NCBI RefSeq assembly: GCF_034006335.1
Contig: NZ_JAWDIQ010000004.1
Length of the DNA: 61,025 bases
DNA from: Paracerasibacillus soli
Lineage (GTDB): Bacteria > Bacillota > Bacilli > Bacillales > Amphibacillaceae
Direction: 5' to 3' (one strand)
In this document: in pieces, positions 26,136 to 36,718 of the stretch
Layout of the letters: each line of letters starts with the position of its first letter
Numbering within the stretch: position 1 is the first letter of the stretch
Notes under the pieces: generated by a model
What the model was told of the DNA's origin: nothing
What the model saw: the letters and a program-made list of their open reading frames with translations, nothing else
Database searches by the model: none
Program-made: the position numbers and the translations under genes

Positions 26136-28655
26136 CTAATATAAATCAATAATTCTCTTTTCAATCGATCCATCTTCGTATTCAATTTCCACTTCAATCC
26201 CTACTTGCCCATTTGGCCCTTTCTCTAGATTTTCAGAACCAATTTGAGCAGATATAGTATAATTCTTTCGATTTGCTGGATATACAGTTTGATACATACT
26301 TTTCGTCATTCCCAAAACACCTTCTGCTTTAAAAGATGCATCACCGCTTGCACCATTGTTAGGGTCAACTGTAAAACCAGAATTTACCCAATACGTAAAT
26401 CCATCATCTGCCCTTGAATTTCTCAAATGATTAAACGGTACTAAATCCTTTATTTCCTGCCGATCAAGCACATCTGTATCATGTAGCATATCCGCAGCTT
26501 TATCCCACTGAGCTGATGAATCACCTAATTCTTTTAATTTTGTCGATAATTCAATCACTGTTTTCCATGGTTCCTGTAAATTATATTGTCTACGCACAAT
26601 ACGAGTTTTTACTTGTAAATTTAATTCTTTATCGTTTACCGTAACAATATCTCCTAGGTCCCACTCCTCGTGTTCATAACCTGTTAATACAGATAAGTCC
26701 ATTGCTGTTAAAACATAAGACACCCTCGGTTTTGCATATTGTCCTAATCTCATATTTGCAAACTCTAACATTTGATAAGGATTGCTAAATGATGAGGCAT
26801 CAAGTGTTGCAATTCGAACTTCTGATGTAAAACTATAATCTTCTACATATGCTTTGTTATTATTAATAGATGAAAATGTCATGCCATCTTTACCGTATGC
26901 ATATAATCTTGTCACTAAACTTCTTGTATCAACTGTTCTTTGAATACTTTTCATATTCTTTCTATAACTAAAGAGCGCACCACTATCTTTACCGCCAAAT
27001 GTTAATAAATGAACTAAACGATTTGCGCTATCAAATATCAAATCTCCACCATGGATATTTTGCACTTCACGTAATATGGATAATGCATTTTTCTCTTCCG
27101 ATTCCCATGTTCGCTTTGTTGTTACATTTACATTCCCAACAGACCACTCTGTTCCTTCTAGCGCGTATTTCATTGGAACATCTGCAGTATCTGCATTAAA
27201 TTCAATAGGCTGTTTATCTGTACTAAAAGCTAAGTCATAAAAATCTGCTTCTGCATATACGTGAGTGATGATATTACCTTCTTGGCTTTTTTCATCCGTA
27301 ATCGTTCGTATGCGATACACATCGTCTACGATTTGAATTTGTTTTTCGTTTTCAATACTTTCCCTTTTTAAATCATGAAAAGGAATCTTAAACTCTAAGA
27401 TGTCAGCACCATTAATTTCACTTGTAACAATGACATCAAACGCATTTTCTAAAACTGCATCCCATGCTCCATTACTATCCAAAACGACAGGCCTAGCAAA
27501 TCCAAGTTTTTCATAGGCAGGTTTTGGGATATCATGCAATATAACTTCTATTAGTTTCGGTGTTTTCGTTTCATCTTCTGTCGTTAAAGTAATGCGATAG
27601 CGGATATAAGCTCTATTAGGTGAAATTAATTCACCTGTTGGTCCAATTGTTTGCCACGAAGTCCAATCCTCAAGGTCATCTGATGTGGATGTTTCAACTA
27701 AACTAATCGCAGTGGTCCCAGCAATATATTCACTAGTTACTGAAACTCTACCATTGCCACCTAAACTACACTTTTTAGGCACTGTATAGAGCACACCACT
27801 ACCTGGATACTTGTTATCTTCTTGCTTTAAAATAACAGCACCTGGTTCCGTTAATGCATCGACTTGGGATGCACTATCTGCACCATTTGCTTGAATAGAA
27901 AATTTAAAATATAAGTGTATATCTTCCATTGTTAACTTTGAATCTTTCTCAAAAAACCAATCATCAAAACCACCAGCATAGTAATACGTATCTTGTAACA
28001 TACCCATGACAATGTCAGCGGTACATTCTTCATTCAATACACCTGTATAATTTCTTACAAGTGATTGCCAAGTTGCCCCGTTCGACCTATCACCGATAAA
28101 GTTTTGAATTGTTTTATCAGTCCTATTAATAATGGTTGTGATAAAATACCAACCATTATTTACAAAACTAATACTTGGTGTCTCGGATGTATCATAAATT
28201 AATGTCCCAACATTGTTATAAAGCATTAATCGTAGTCTTCCTTGATATAACGAAATATACAGGATTGGTTGTCCTGGTCCATTTCTTGTACTAAATATAG
28301 GAATAAATGTTTGACCGATTGAATAGGTTGTTGGATTTATCCAGCCACCGACAACAATTTTCTCCCCTAAATCAGTAAAAAAGCTACCATCATTGGTAGC
28401 GGTAAGATATGTCTTTTCACTTGTTGGATTGACAATATTCTGCCTGAAAAATCGTCCAAATTTCCCTGCCACTAAACTTGCAGATGTTCCAGACCAATTT
28501 GATATAGTAAAATGATGATTATTTGTGCCACTATCTATCAGCTTACTTTCATTTGGTTGTGATTCATTAAAACGCCATAATGCAACTGTTTCATCATGAA
28601 TCGGAAACTCACCAGTAAAATCTGTTTGAGATGTTACAACCGATTGAATCGCCAT
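26136..28655 (-). CDS. Phage tail tip/fibre protein (LamG-like plus prophage-tail domain)
   Basis: 839 residues, intact. The first 250 residues look like a LamG-type jelly roll (DETVALWRFNE, GKFGRFF, EKIVVGGWINPTTYS). The middle, about residues 385-700, matches the Prophage_tail / Gp37-like domain (ILEFKIPFHDLKRESIENE, RRQYNLQEPW). The C-terminus is another beta domain. It follows the distal tail protein by 8 bp and probably forms the tail tip used for host recognition. Confidence 0.75.
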   Translation of the reverse strand: MAIQSVVTSQTDFTGEFPIHDETVALWRFNESQPNESKLIDSGTNNHHFTISNWSGTSASLVAGKFGRFFRQNIVNPTSEKTYLTATNDGSFFTDLGEKIVVGGWINPTTYSIGQTFIPIFSTRNGPGQPILYISLYQGRLRLMLYNNVGTLIYDTSETPSISFVNNGWYFITTIINRTDKTIQNFIGDRSNGATWQSLVRNYTGVLNEECTADIVMGMLQDTYYYAGGFDDWFFEKDSKLTMEDIHLYFKFSIQANGADSASQVDALTEPGAVILKQEDNKYPGSGVLYTVPKKCSLGGNGRVSVTSEYIAGTTAISLVETSTSDDLEDWTSWQTIGPTGELISPNRAYIRYRITLTTEDETKTPKLIEVILHDIPKPAYEKLGFARPVVLDSNGAWDAVLENAFDVIVTSEINGADILEFKIPFHDLKRESIENEKQIQIVDDVYRIRTITDEKSQEGNIITHVYAEADFYDLAFSTDKQPIEFNADTADVPMKYALEGTEWSVGNVNVTTKRTWESEEKNALSILREVQNIHGGDLIFDSANRLVHLLTFGGKDSGALFSYRKNMKSIQRTVDTRSLVTRLYAYGKDGMTFSSINNNKAYVEDYSFTSEVRIATLDASSFSNPYQMLEFANMRLGQYAKPRVSYVLTAMDLSVLTGYEHEEWDLGDIVTVNDKELNLQVKTRIVRRQYNLQEPWKTVIELSTKLKELGDSSAQWDKAADMLHDTDVLDRQEIKDLVPFNHLRNSRADDGFTYWVNSGFTVDPNNGASGDASFKAEGVLGMTKSMYQTVYPANRKNYTISAQIGSENLEKGPNGQVGIEVEIEYEDGSIEKRIIDLY

Positions 28656-28662
28656 GTTAATA

Positions 28663-29436
28663 TCACCTCCATCTACTTTGACTTAATACGTGAAGTTCCG
28701 TAAATGTTGCTCCTGTACTACTTACTTCTATTTCATTACTGCCAGGATATAAAACTGGAAAGTTTAACTCGTCTAAAACAGACAACCCATTTCGGATTGT
28801 ATTACCACTTGAATCTGTTATTTTTGCCGTTAGCAATCCACTATCAACGATTAATATTTCATTTGATGATAATGGTCCATTAACTTTTAAACTTTCGCCA
28901 TTTGTGGTAACCGTTAAAAATGTTGAACTTGAACTACTGATATTTCCTTTCATTCGATATATCGGGAAAGATTCTATATTGCCTAACTCTCTTTCAACTA
29001 CATGGCTACCAGTAGAATTAATCGTAAATTGCTCATCTGTAATCGCATAACCATAAGGGTCTGGACAAACAAATGTAAGTTCAAAGGAACCTGCACTTCT
29101 TAATATTCGTTCACAATCCACTTCCTCTACTAAACGTGCTAAAAAATATCTGTTTGGAATATCGTCTAGCACTAATTGTTTTAATCCTAAATTAGGGTTC
29201 AACCATTCAGCTACATCATCCAATAGATGAATTACTTCGGTAAATGAATGCTGCGGAAAAATATTACAAATGACTTTGATATATTTTTCTGATGTATCTG
29301 AACCTAGATCGGCAATTCCCATTCGACCAGGTATAACTTCAAATGCATTTCTAGGAGCGGGAGAAACTTGCCAACTAACAATTCTTGCAGTGATTTTCAT
29401 GTTTTTCGAATGAACGCCATCAAATGTAAACCCCAT
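28663..29436 (-). CDS. Distal tail protein (Dit, Sipho_tail family)
   Basis: 257 residues. The N-terminus MGFTFDGVHSKNMKI and the segment RYFLARLVEEVDCER with DPYGYA are typical of Dit / phage tail family proteins. It lies immediately after the tape measure, where siphoviruses encode the tail tip hub. The start at 29436 has an AAAGGAGTGGG site overlapping the true end of the tape-measure gene. Confidence 0.8.
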   Translation of the reverse strand: MGFTFDGVHSKNMKITARIVSWQVSPAPRNAFEVIPGRMGIADLGSDTSEKYIKVICNIFPQHSFTEVIHLLDDVAEWLNPNLGLKQLVLDDIPNRYFLARLVEEVDCERILRSAGSFELTFVCPDPYGYAITDEQFTINSTGSHVVERELGNIESFPIYRMKGNISSSSSTFLTVTTNGESLKVNGPLSSNEILIVDSGLLTAKITDSSGNTIRNGLSVLDELNFPVLYPGSNEIEVSSTGATFTELHVLSQSRWR

Positions 29437-29451
29437 TCATCCCACTCCTTT

Positions 29452-32070
29452 CTAACTTGGCACGAACCTCCCTTGTGCTCGAACCCTGTTTGAATTAAGT
29501 TATATAATTCTTGTGAAACTTTTCTAATATCATCTTCACTTCTGACAATCATTTGTTGGATCGTAATTAATGATCCATATCCATCTTGACTTGTTGTAAT
29601 ACCGTTTGCCCCTACATTCACGTTTGATTGAATGTCGAAATCTGTCGGAACTGCATCTTGTATATCCTCAGAAACTTGACTCATTGCCTTATCAAAACCA
29701 ACCCCTAAACCTTGAGCCATATCATCACCAATACCAGCAAATACAGTTGATGGAGATTTAATACCAAGTAAACCTTTTACTCCACTTACAATTCCACCTA
29801 CAAAATTACTGATTTTATCTTTGATCCAAGTAACCATGGAGGCAATTCCATCCCAAAGACCACGTACAATATTTCGACCGATTTCGACAATTGCAATTGC
29901 TGCTTTTCCTATTCCCGTAATTAATGCCATCACAATTTGTGGTAAAGCAGCGACCAGGGAAGGTATAGCTTTAATTATGCCTACTACTAATTGCAAAATG
30001 ATATGGATCCCCATATCGATAATCATCGGTAAGTTTGAGGTAATAAAGTTAATAATGGAATTTAAAATTTGTGGTAAGGCTGCAATCAATCTGGGTAATG
30101 CCGCAACAATACCTTCAGCTAATGCCATGATAATTCGTAGAGCGGCATTTAATATTTGCCCTAAATTATTGATTAACGTATCTACTATTAAAATGATTGC
30201 ATCGATGACTGCTGGAATTAGCTGTGGTAAGGCATCTGCTATTCCGTTCGCTAATGCGACAACAATTTGGATAGCCGCATTAATTAAAATAGGTAAATTT
30301 TCAATGATAAACTCTGCAACAGTTGTTACTAAATATACGACCATCTCAACTAACGGCTCGATATTCCCTACAATCGCTTCAATAATTCCTGTTAATAAAG
30401 CAATTGCACCTTCTAATAAAGGTGGCAGTAAAGTAGGCAAAAGTTCTACCAATACATTCACCAGTTCTGTTAGCATCGTGGCTATCATATTAATGGCATC
30501 TGGATATACTCTGTAATTCGATTAATTCCTTGTATTAAAAAAGATGATATTCTCTCGCCTATAGCGGTAATATCACCTTCTTGAACTCCATCATTTAATA
30601 TTTCAGTTATATCTCGAACTAATTCTGTTACATCACCAACTGCCCCTTGGGCCATTTCTGCAAACTGTTCTCCAATAACGATTTGTAATCCCTCATATGC
30701 TGACTTTAAACTTCGAACCGAACCTGCAAGACCGCTCTCCATCGTATCCGACATTTGCTGTGCGGCACCATCGGCATTTTCAAGTTCCTTATATAGATTA
30801 TTCATCTCATCGCCAGTTCCAGATAATAAAGCATTCACACCCGCTAGGTCTTGTTTATTGAAAATATTGCTTAATGCGTTCATTTTATCCGCTTCTGACA
30901 ATCCATCGAGTTCCTTATTTAAATCGGTAAATATATCGTTCATATCTCGAATATTCCCAGATGAATCAGTAACGCTTATGCCTAGACTTTCTAATTCTTT
31001 TGCAGCAGCTGAAGTGGGAGATGTTAAAGACATAATAATGTTTCTAAGTTTCGTTCCACCTTCTGCGCCTTTTATCCCGCGGTTCGCTAGGACTCCCAAC
31101 ATCACATTCAATGTATCTAAATCTTGCCCAGCATTTTTCATTGTCGCTCCCGCAACAAGAATTCCTTCACCTAATTGCTGTACATCTGTGTTTGACTTTT
31201 GTGACGTCTTCGCCATTTTGTCCATGTACATGTCCATATCAGCGATTTCAAGACCTAAGGCAGCCATGGAATCTGTCACCAAGTCAGATGCCCTTGCTAA
31301 ATCCATATCACCCGCAGCTGCAAGGGTAAGCACACCAGGTAATGCACCAATCGCCTGTTCTGTATCATATCCCGCTAAAGCTAGATAATTTAATGCCTCA
31401 GCTGATTCTGATGCCGAGAAACGTGTAGTTGCTCCAGCATCTTTTGCTGCTTGAGATAATTTATTAAAGGCTTCTTCCCCTTCTTCGCCTGTAAGTCCCA
31501 TTGTTGCCTGAACTTGCTTCATGGCATCTTCATATTCGCCATAAACATTTAAAGAGTCCTTTATAAACTTACCTGATGCGACTGCCCCAGTTCCGATTGC
31601 AGCCATTGCCGCAGCCGCTGCTTTTAAACCGGCTACTAATACTTTACCTGCAATTTCACCCGCTGTTTTTAAACCATTCACAAGTTTTTCTACTTTTTCT
31701 CGATTAAGATTCTTTACTTCTTCTTGTGAGTCCTTCAGTTCACGTTCTAAGTTATTTAACTCAGCATTCGCATTATTTAACTGGGTTTGCCAAGAAAGTG
31801 TTCTTCTATCATTTTCTCCAAAGGATTCAGCAGCATTGGCAAGAGCCTTTTCTAGTGTTGATACTTTTTCCTTTTGTGCATCAATCTCTTTATTTAATAC
31901 TGCATTTCTCGCTGTTATAGCTTTAATCGATTTATCATTTCTATCAAATTCTGATGTCACTAATTTCATTTCAGAACCTAACACTCTGAAACTTTGGTTA
32001 ATTTCCGTAGAGATTTCTTAAATTCTCGTTCCCCTTCAACACCAATTTTAAGACCAAAATTGTCTGCCAT
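29452..32070 (-). CDS. Tail tape measure protein, TP901-like (frameshifts)
   Basis: About 870 residues reconstructed from 32070 (ATGGCAGACAATTTTGG, strong AGAGGAGG site) through segments 31984-30485 and 30488 onward to a TAG at 29452. It shows an N-terminal coiled coil, a TP901 core (GYDTEQAIGALPGVLTLAAA, LEIADMDMYMDKMAK), a long hydrophobic repeat region rich in LPQLI and IVAALP, and a C-terminal MAQGLGVGFDKAM. It sets tail length and fills the tail lumen. Indels near 32010, 30490 and 29490 break it. Confidence 0.85.
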
Positions 32071-32095
32071 ACTACCACCTCCTCTAAAAATGAGC

Positions 32096-32124
32096 ATAAA
32101 AAAAGAACAATCTATTGATTGCTC
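32096..32124 (-). terminator. Terminator of the GIY-YIG moron
   Basis: Minus-strand GAGCAATC-aata-GATTGTTC (one G-U pair) followed by seven T's. It lies between the GIY-YIG stop (32144) and the tape-measure start (32070), inside the late operon. Confidence 0.72.
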
Positions 32125-32143
32125 TCAAATCCATGTCCTTATA

Positions 32144-32599
32144 TTAACGCTGTGTTGCAAAGCCTTCGTACTTTGGTTCATATTTGTAATGAAGTACCGC
32201 TTCAATCAAGCCCAATGTAAATATGCCAAGCTCAACATTCACTAAAATGTCAATCCTTCTGCAATTCTCTTTTATCCACACACCAACGTTTTCCTCAGTT
32301 ATACCAAATTGCAACATATCCGAATCCCTTAATATTGATGCGGCTAACGTGCTTTGGGCTGATTTCGGATTGTAATGTTGACTTAAAAATCTAGGACCAC
32401 TCTTAGAGCCTGCTTTGCCTATTTTTAAAAATCTGTCATTATACCAAAACACATAGACTCCCATCATTCCAACAGGTAGCGATTTGGGTTTATGCGGTAA
32501 ACCTCTATCAATAATTTCATATCCATCTACTTTAATAGGTTTACCTATCGTTTTACTCACATCCTGTATTAATGAATCGATCTCGTTGATTAGTTCCAT
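32144..32599 (-). CDS. GIY-YIG nuclease-fold protein inserted in tail operon
   Basis: 151 residues, intact. The core GVYVFWYNDRFLKIGKAGS with a following RFLSQHYN resembles the GIY-YIG nuclease fold (G-V-Y ... K-I-G). The C-terminal ILVNVELGIFTLGLIEAVLHY carries the expected acidic residue (E in LIEAVL). It sits exactly between the tail chaperone and tape measure, with its own promoter/operator (32623-32647) and terminator (32096-32124), so it is an autonomous insertion. It could act in superinfection exclusion, restriction or homing (inference). Confidence 0.7.
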   Translation of the reverse strand: MELINEIDSLIQDVSKTIGKPIKVDGYEIIDRGLPHKPKSLPVGMMGVYVFWYNDRFLKIGKAGSKSGPRFLSQHYNPKSAQSTLAASILRDSDMLQFGITEENVGVWIKENCRRIDILVNVELGIFTLGLIEAVLHYKYEPKYEGFATQR

Positions 32600-32622
32600 T
32601 CGATATTCCCCCGCATTTAGAT

Positions 32623-32647
32623 ATTCTGAATACTATTGTATCAGAAT
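32623..32647 (-). promoter_or_regulatory. Palindromic promoter of the GIY-YIG gene
   Basis: Perfect ATTCTGA / TCAGAAT arms (32623-32629, 32641-32647). Between them lies an extended -10 box TGATACAAT on the minus strand (TACAAT 32640-32635), so an operator appears to enclose the -10. Confidence 0.6.
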
Positions 32648-32649
32648 TT

Positions 32650-33221
32650 TTAAATACCTAACGGAATAACATCATCAATCGATAGTTCATTTTTAGGTTT
32701 TGTGAGACCTGAGAATTGTTTGTGGATTTCCCATTGATCAAGTAAATGACCGATAGGCATCAACCAAACTTCCTGTTCAGTCCTTTTCAGCTGTGTCACG
32801 CCATAATAAATAAGTCGAGCAAACATTTCTTCATCGTTTACTCGACCACTTCGTTTTTTGTATCGGCTTCCTCCGACTCAATATAGCGTTTTGTCCCTTT
32901 AAACATTGCTTCCATAATTGCATCTTTAAAAGTTGCCATTTCAACAGGTGATGTTAACAGTTCAACATCATCTTCCGTTAACAACTCTTTCTTTTCTTCA
33001 TTTAATCGATTATGGATATAGATACTTTGATTGGCAAGCAGGGTAATTAACCAGACAATCTCGTCTAAAGCCATTTCAAAATTTTCAGCTTTCATTAACT
33101 TCTCACCTAAATCTTCAAGTCCACCATACCTTTTTGCAATTTCCTTTGTCGCTTTTGTTGTTAAGATTAATTCATAGTCCAAACCACCAATCGTAATCTT
33201 AGCACTTCTTTCATTCGTCAT
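32650..33221 (-). CDS. Tail assembly chaperone, -1 frameshift product (gpGT-like)
   Basis: The long form reads the 33221 frame up to the A-AAA-AAC slippery heptamer (32859-32853), then continues in the -1 frame (KKRSGRVNDEEMFARLIYYG) and ends IDDVIPLGI at 32650. Total about 190 residues. Siphophages make both forms at a fixed ratio; the long form recruits the major tail protein to the tape measure. The two frames overlap cleanly, unlike the random indels elsewhere. Confidence 0.8.
32838..33221 (-). CDS. Tail assembly chaperone, short form (gpG-like)
   Basis: 127 residues, MTNERSAKITIGGLDYELIL, helical in the second half (NFEMALDEIVWLITLLANQ). It lies between the major tail protein and the tape measure, the invariant place of gpG. 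It overlaps the major tail gene by 11 bp. Confidence 0.8.
   Translation of the reverse strand: MTNERSAKITIGGLDYELILTTKATKEIAKRYGGLEDLGEKLMKAENFEMALDEIVWLITLLANQSIYIHNRLNEEKKELLTEDDVELLTSPVEMATFKDAIMEAMFKGTKRYIESEEADTKNEVVE
32853..32859 (-). promoter_or_regulatory. A-AAA-AAC programmed -1 frameshift site
   Basis: On the minus strand the zero-frame codons are ACA AAA AAC GAA. The canonical heptamer A-AAA-AAC leads in the -1 frame straight into the gpT-like frame, 15 bp before the short-form stop. Confidence 0.8.
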
Positions 33222-33832
33222 AATTGATCGCTCCTTTATCCTTCAGTCCCGCAGCAAATACTGGTTCATACACTTCGCTATACCATCCAGTAATTATTTC
33301 TTGATCCACACCATCGTCACCTTCACTAACTTCCGCTTTCCATGGATGTTTTCCTTGACCATCAAGCTTGTTTCTCCGTAAAACTGTACCTTCAATTGTT
33401 GGTGTAGAGAAGGTAATACTATCCCCTTTTGTTGCGAGGTTTGTTGCTGGGATACCAAACTTTACTCGGTATAGCCAAAAGTATCGGTATTTTCCATTTG
33501 CCTTTTTCGCTCTAAATCCAATTGCAACTGGGTCCCCGCCATCTTCACTTGTAGAAATCAATACATGGTTGTCATCAATTGTTGCTCCAGTTAAATCACT
33601 AGCTGCTGCCACACCGATATCATCAATACCAAGCGATAGTGTTCCGCTTTGAAATTCTTTAATCACTTCAGCCGCACCATCATCTGCATATAAAGTTGCC
33701 TTCAGCTAATTCAACAGATAATTCAGCACTAATCGCCTTTGCTAAAGGAGTAGGAGTTTCATAGGTTTCATCACCGTTTTCTCCTTCTGTTATTGTTGCA
33801 TAATAAAGCCGATCAAGACCAATAGTCGCCAT
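33211..33832 (-). CDS. Major tail (tube) protein (one frameshift)
   Basis: About 206 residues from the ATG at 33832 (MATIGLDRLYYATITEGENG) after correcting one base near 33690. The remainder shows GTLSLGIDDIGVAAASDLTGA and the strand pattern of phi13/TP901-1-type major tail proteins (DPVAIGFRAKKANGKYRYFW). It polymerises into the tail tube. It is preceded by the tail-terminator-like gene and followed by the chaperone. Confidence 0.8.
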
Positions 33833-33835
33833 AAA

Positions 33836-34183
33836 TTATTCCTCCATTTCAAATTCATAATATTTTGCTACATCAATAGCTAAATGATGATATCCAGTAT
33901 CATCTTCGTGACCAATATATCGCCTATCCGTAATAACAAAGTCCGCACCCAATAGAGTACGGACTATAATATTTTTAATTGATGTATAATTCTTTTTTGA
34001 AAACAACGAAACCCTAACTTCTTGTACATCATACTTTGGAATATTATCTGCATGTAATTCAAACATATCAACGATTGGTGTGATTACAATGTATAAATCA
34101 GGAGCAGTATCTGAAAAGATACCTGTTTCAACTGGAATACCACATTGTTCCGCAATTTGAGTTACTTCGGCTAATACATTCAT
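33836..34183 (-). CDS. Tail terminator-like protein (prophage pi2 38-like)
   Basis: 115 residues: MNVLAEVTQIAEQCGIPVET, a central PDLYIVITPIVD and an end YHHLAIDVAKYYEFEMEE, resembling the tail-terminator / minor capsid genes between gp10-like and major tail genes in HK97-type phages. It overlaps the gp10-like gene by 4 bp. The function is assigned mainly from position. Confidence 0.65.
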   Translation of the reverse strand: MNVLAEVTQIAEQCGIPVETGIFSDTAPDLYIVITPIVDMFELHADNIPKYDVQEVRVSLFSKKNYTSIKNIIVRTLLGADFVITDRRYIGHEDDTGYHHLAIDVAKYYEFEMEE

Positions 34184-34610
34184 ATGCTTTCCACTTCTTC
34201 TTCCAATTTTTTAATCATCGCATCCATACAAGGTTGCCTTGATGTTCTTCTTGCTGGTTTTAAAAATGGCTTTGCAGGTTGACCCGATTTTCCGTATTCG
34301 ATTATATTAGCTAATTTAGCGTTGCTAACCCCATCTTTACGTGGTTCATTAAACCCTACTTTAACATTATGATTTCCTCTTCGGTCAACTAAGGCAGGTG
34401 ATACTCCTAATGCAGATACCAACTCACCAGTTGATCTACTCGGAAGTTTTGTGTCCTTCCCAATAACCGAGCTTAAATTAGACTTCATTTTATCTAATAC
34501 AATTGCTCCTCCTGCTTCAAGAACCCTCGGAACGATTTCATCTGTTTTACTTCCCAATCTTGAAATCTTCATCAAGAATTCTTCTGCATTTTAATATTAA
34601 CTTTAGCCAT
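34180..34610 (-). CDS. HK97 gp10-like head-tail/tail completion protein (one frameshift)
   Basis: About 143 residues. The ATG at 34610 (MAKVNIKMQ) leads into LMKISRLGSKTDEIVPRVLE after one base is restored near 34575. It then has LVDRRGNHNVKVGFNEP and NIIEYGKSGQPAKPFLKPA, the YG-x(5)-PAKPFL signature of HK97 gp10 family proteins. It joins head and tail. Confidence 0.8.
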
Positions 34611-34939
34611 CTGATGCCACCACCTTTTTTGTTAAAACCTCGATATACATATTTCTGTTTTTCACATTATCAACGCTTACTACTTCATATCGCCCATCAT
34701 CACATACAATAAACATTTTCGGTTTAATGGTTAAATCGGGAATGTTTCTAAAACCAAAATAACGCATTCGCTTCAGAAAAGGCTGCCCTATTTGCCCAAG
34801 TCTTACTACCAAAGCGTTCTTCTTTGTATGCTGTCACAGATGCTAGGATTCTATCGGTTTCTTCACTGAAAGACTCTTCATCTTTTACAATTTCACGTGT
34901 TACGATATCGATAAATGTACGCATTTTACCAAAACTCAT
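34603..34939 (-). CDS. Head closure / head-tail adaptor protein (one frameshift)
   Basis: About 112 residues joining 34939-34748 (MSFGKMRTFIDIVTREIVKD) and the end DGRYEVVSVDNVKNRNMYIE near 34603. The shift lies at about 34760, where ALFWFRNIPDLTIKP should be continuous. The pattern (RILASVTAYKEERFGSKTW ... F.FR) matches Phage_H_T_join (SPP1 gp16-like). It overlaps the gp10-like start by 8 bp. Confidence 0.75.
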
Positions 34940-34942
34940 ACG

Positions 34943-35262
34943 CTATACCTTCCAATCTCTATCTAGCCTTAATAAAAGGTTGACTGTTTTCCAAACTTGC
35001 TCTCCAGCAAGTGCGCTATCTGCAAAAATCCACCTGTACTGCCATCTCGACTTTCGTAAAAGTGTGATGCCAACATGATAACCGCTTGTTCCGTTGTCGC
35101 GGGCATATTCTCATCTAAATATGTGCCTTCTTTAATATGTTGATAACTCTCTGCATAAGAAATGGCGGCAGTGATGTACATTTCTATTAAAGCATCATCT
35201 TTATCATGTTGGAGTATTAAATTAGCCTTTACTTTTTCTAGTAATGTCATCACTTTCGCCAC
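34943..35262 (-). CDS. Head-tail connector (gp6-like) (frameshift near C-terminus)
   Basis: About 106 residues. MTLLEKVKANLILQHDKDD, YITAAISYAESYQ and QAVIMLASHFYESRDGS are typical of gp6-like connector / DNA packaging proteins (Phage_connector). With one base restored near 35025 the end reads LLLRLDRDWKV at 34943, as expected of the family. Confidence 0.75.
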
Positions 35263-35264
35263 CT

Positions 35265-35490
35265 TTATTCTTCTGACATATAACCAGATGTTTTTAATTT
35301 CGATAGTAATGCATTAAAATCCGCAACTAAGTCTTCTATTGTTTCTGCTGTACTATCAGATTGATTTGCCATTTTTTCATTTGAAGAAGAAGGAAGGCCA
35401 GTGACCTTTGCTCCTTCTTCAATAACAAGTTCCCGCCAATCACCGTTTTTTCTCCGCCTTGTTCTGTATAGTTTTTAGCGCTATACCCCA
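35265..35490 (-). CDS. Head fibre-like small protein (one frameshift)
   Basis: About 75 residues: MGYSAKNYTEQGGEKTVIGG, then LVIEEGAKVTGLPSSSNEK and ETIEDLVADFNALLSKLKTS, ending YMSEE. One indel in the A-run near 35445. Proteins of this pattern follow the capsid gene in Bacillales prophages and are annotated head fibre protein. It is too short for confident structural assignment. Confidence 0.6.
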
Positions 35491-35508
35491 TCGCACTCTA
35501 CCCCTTTA

Positions 35509-36706
35509 TTATTTTTGTTGTAAGACTTTGATTGCTTCTTGGCAAGATTAACTTTCCATCGACACGTTGACTTGCTAGGAAACCAACTTGTCCTGTTGTT
35601 GCAAAAAGTTCATTTAAACGCTTGAATGAACGACCTTGTCTGTCTGCAATCCAATAATATCCGAAATCACCAAAGGCAATAGACTTAGCTTTCGTTTCAA
35701 TAGTCGGTGCATAAGCTGAAGTGAATACTGGACGATTCAATAACGTATTGGTGTACCGGCAGTTAGTGATGGTTGCCATAAGTACTGACCTTGACCATCT
35801 TTTAATTTTCGAATTGCTTTTATTGTTGCATCATTCATAATGAATACAGCATTTTTACGATATGGTGCTTTTAAAGAGTAAACTAAGTCAATAATTTCAT
35901 CTGCAGTAATAGCTGTTGCTGATGATGCAGTAACTCCTAATTCTGCACCACCAGTATCATGAACACTCCAGTCGGCTTTCCTGCTCCATCACCGACAAGA
36001 AACGCTTCTTCTTCTTTTGCTCCAATTCTTCGAGCAAATTCAGTTGAAATGTAATTCTCTAAATTAAATACACTATCGTTCAATAATTCATCCGAAACTT
36101 TAATCATTGTACCTAACTTATAAGCACTGATTGAAGTCTGTCCAAACACTGAATCGCTTTCTTCAAATTCTTCTCCTTCATCCAACCATGCCGCTGAACC
36201 TTTAGTAGTGACAACTGGAATTTTACGACCATCGCCACTGGACGTTTTTACAATCTTAGCAAGTTTTCGGAATACGTTCTCTTCTTCTAATGACTGTACA
36301 AGTGTACGCTCGAATTCATCGGGAACTAAAAATCCTCCTTCTGAATCTGTTCCCACTGATAGTGAGTTCATAATTTCTTGTGTTGGATTTTTACTTCTCA
36401 TCGCATTCAGAAATGCCTTTGTATAACCTTCAGAAGCTCGTCCACTCTTTGTTTCCATTCCTGGAACAGATGGATTTCCAATGATAGGTGTATTTATTGG
36501 ACGATTTAATTCTGCATCTAAAGTTCTTGCCGTTCTAATCGTTGAATTTCTTTGCCTAAATTCATAATATCCTCTTCCATACAATCATACATCTGTGCAT
36601 CTTCAGCCGCTACCAAACCATCACTTCCACGTTTAGTATCTAAAAAAGTTTTAGCAGCCTCCCATGCTTTTGCTCTTTTCTCACGTAATTCTAAAATTTT
36701 ATTCAT
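35509..36706 (-). CDS. Major capsid protein, HK97 fold (frameshifts)
   Basis: About 398 residues from segments 36706-36518, 36584-35937 and 35779-35509, with the gap 35780-35936 reading as coding in another frame (KAPYRKNAVFIMNDATIKAI). The N-terminal coiled coil (residues 1-65) is the delta/scaffold domain removed by the protease. The mature part starts around VGTDSEGGFLVPDEF, a hallmark of HK97-type capsids, and shows TFAEF-like strands (FARRIGAKEEEAFLVGDG). At least three indels are needed. Confidence 0.88.
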
Positions 36707-36718
36707 ATTGGTTTCCTC

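Noticed and set aside
29397..29451. Extension of the tape measure frame into the distal tail gene
   Set aside because: It arises from an indel; the alternative frame ends at a TAG at 29452 with the Dit ribosome site just after it.
30858..31388. Long plus-strand frame opposite the tape measure gene
   Set aside because: Low-complexity antisense of an Ala/Leu-rich coding sequence.
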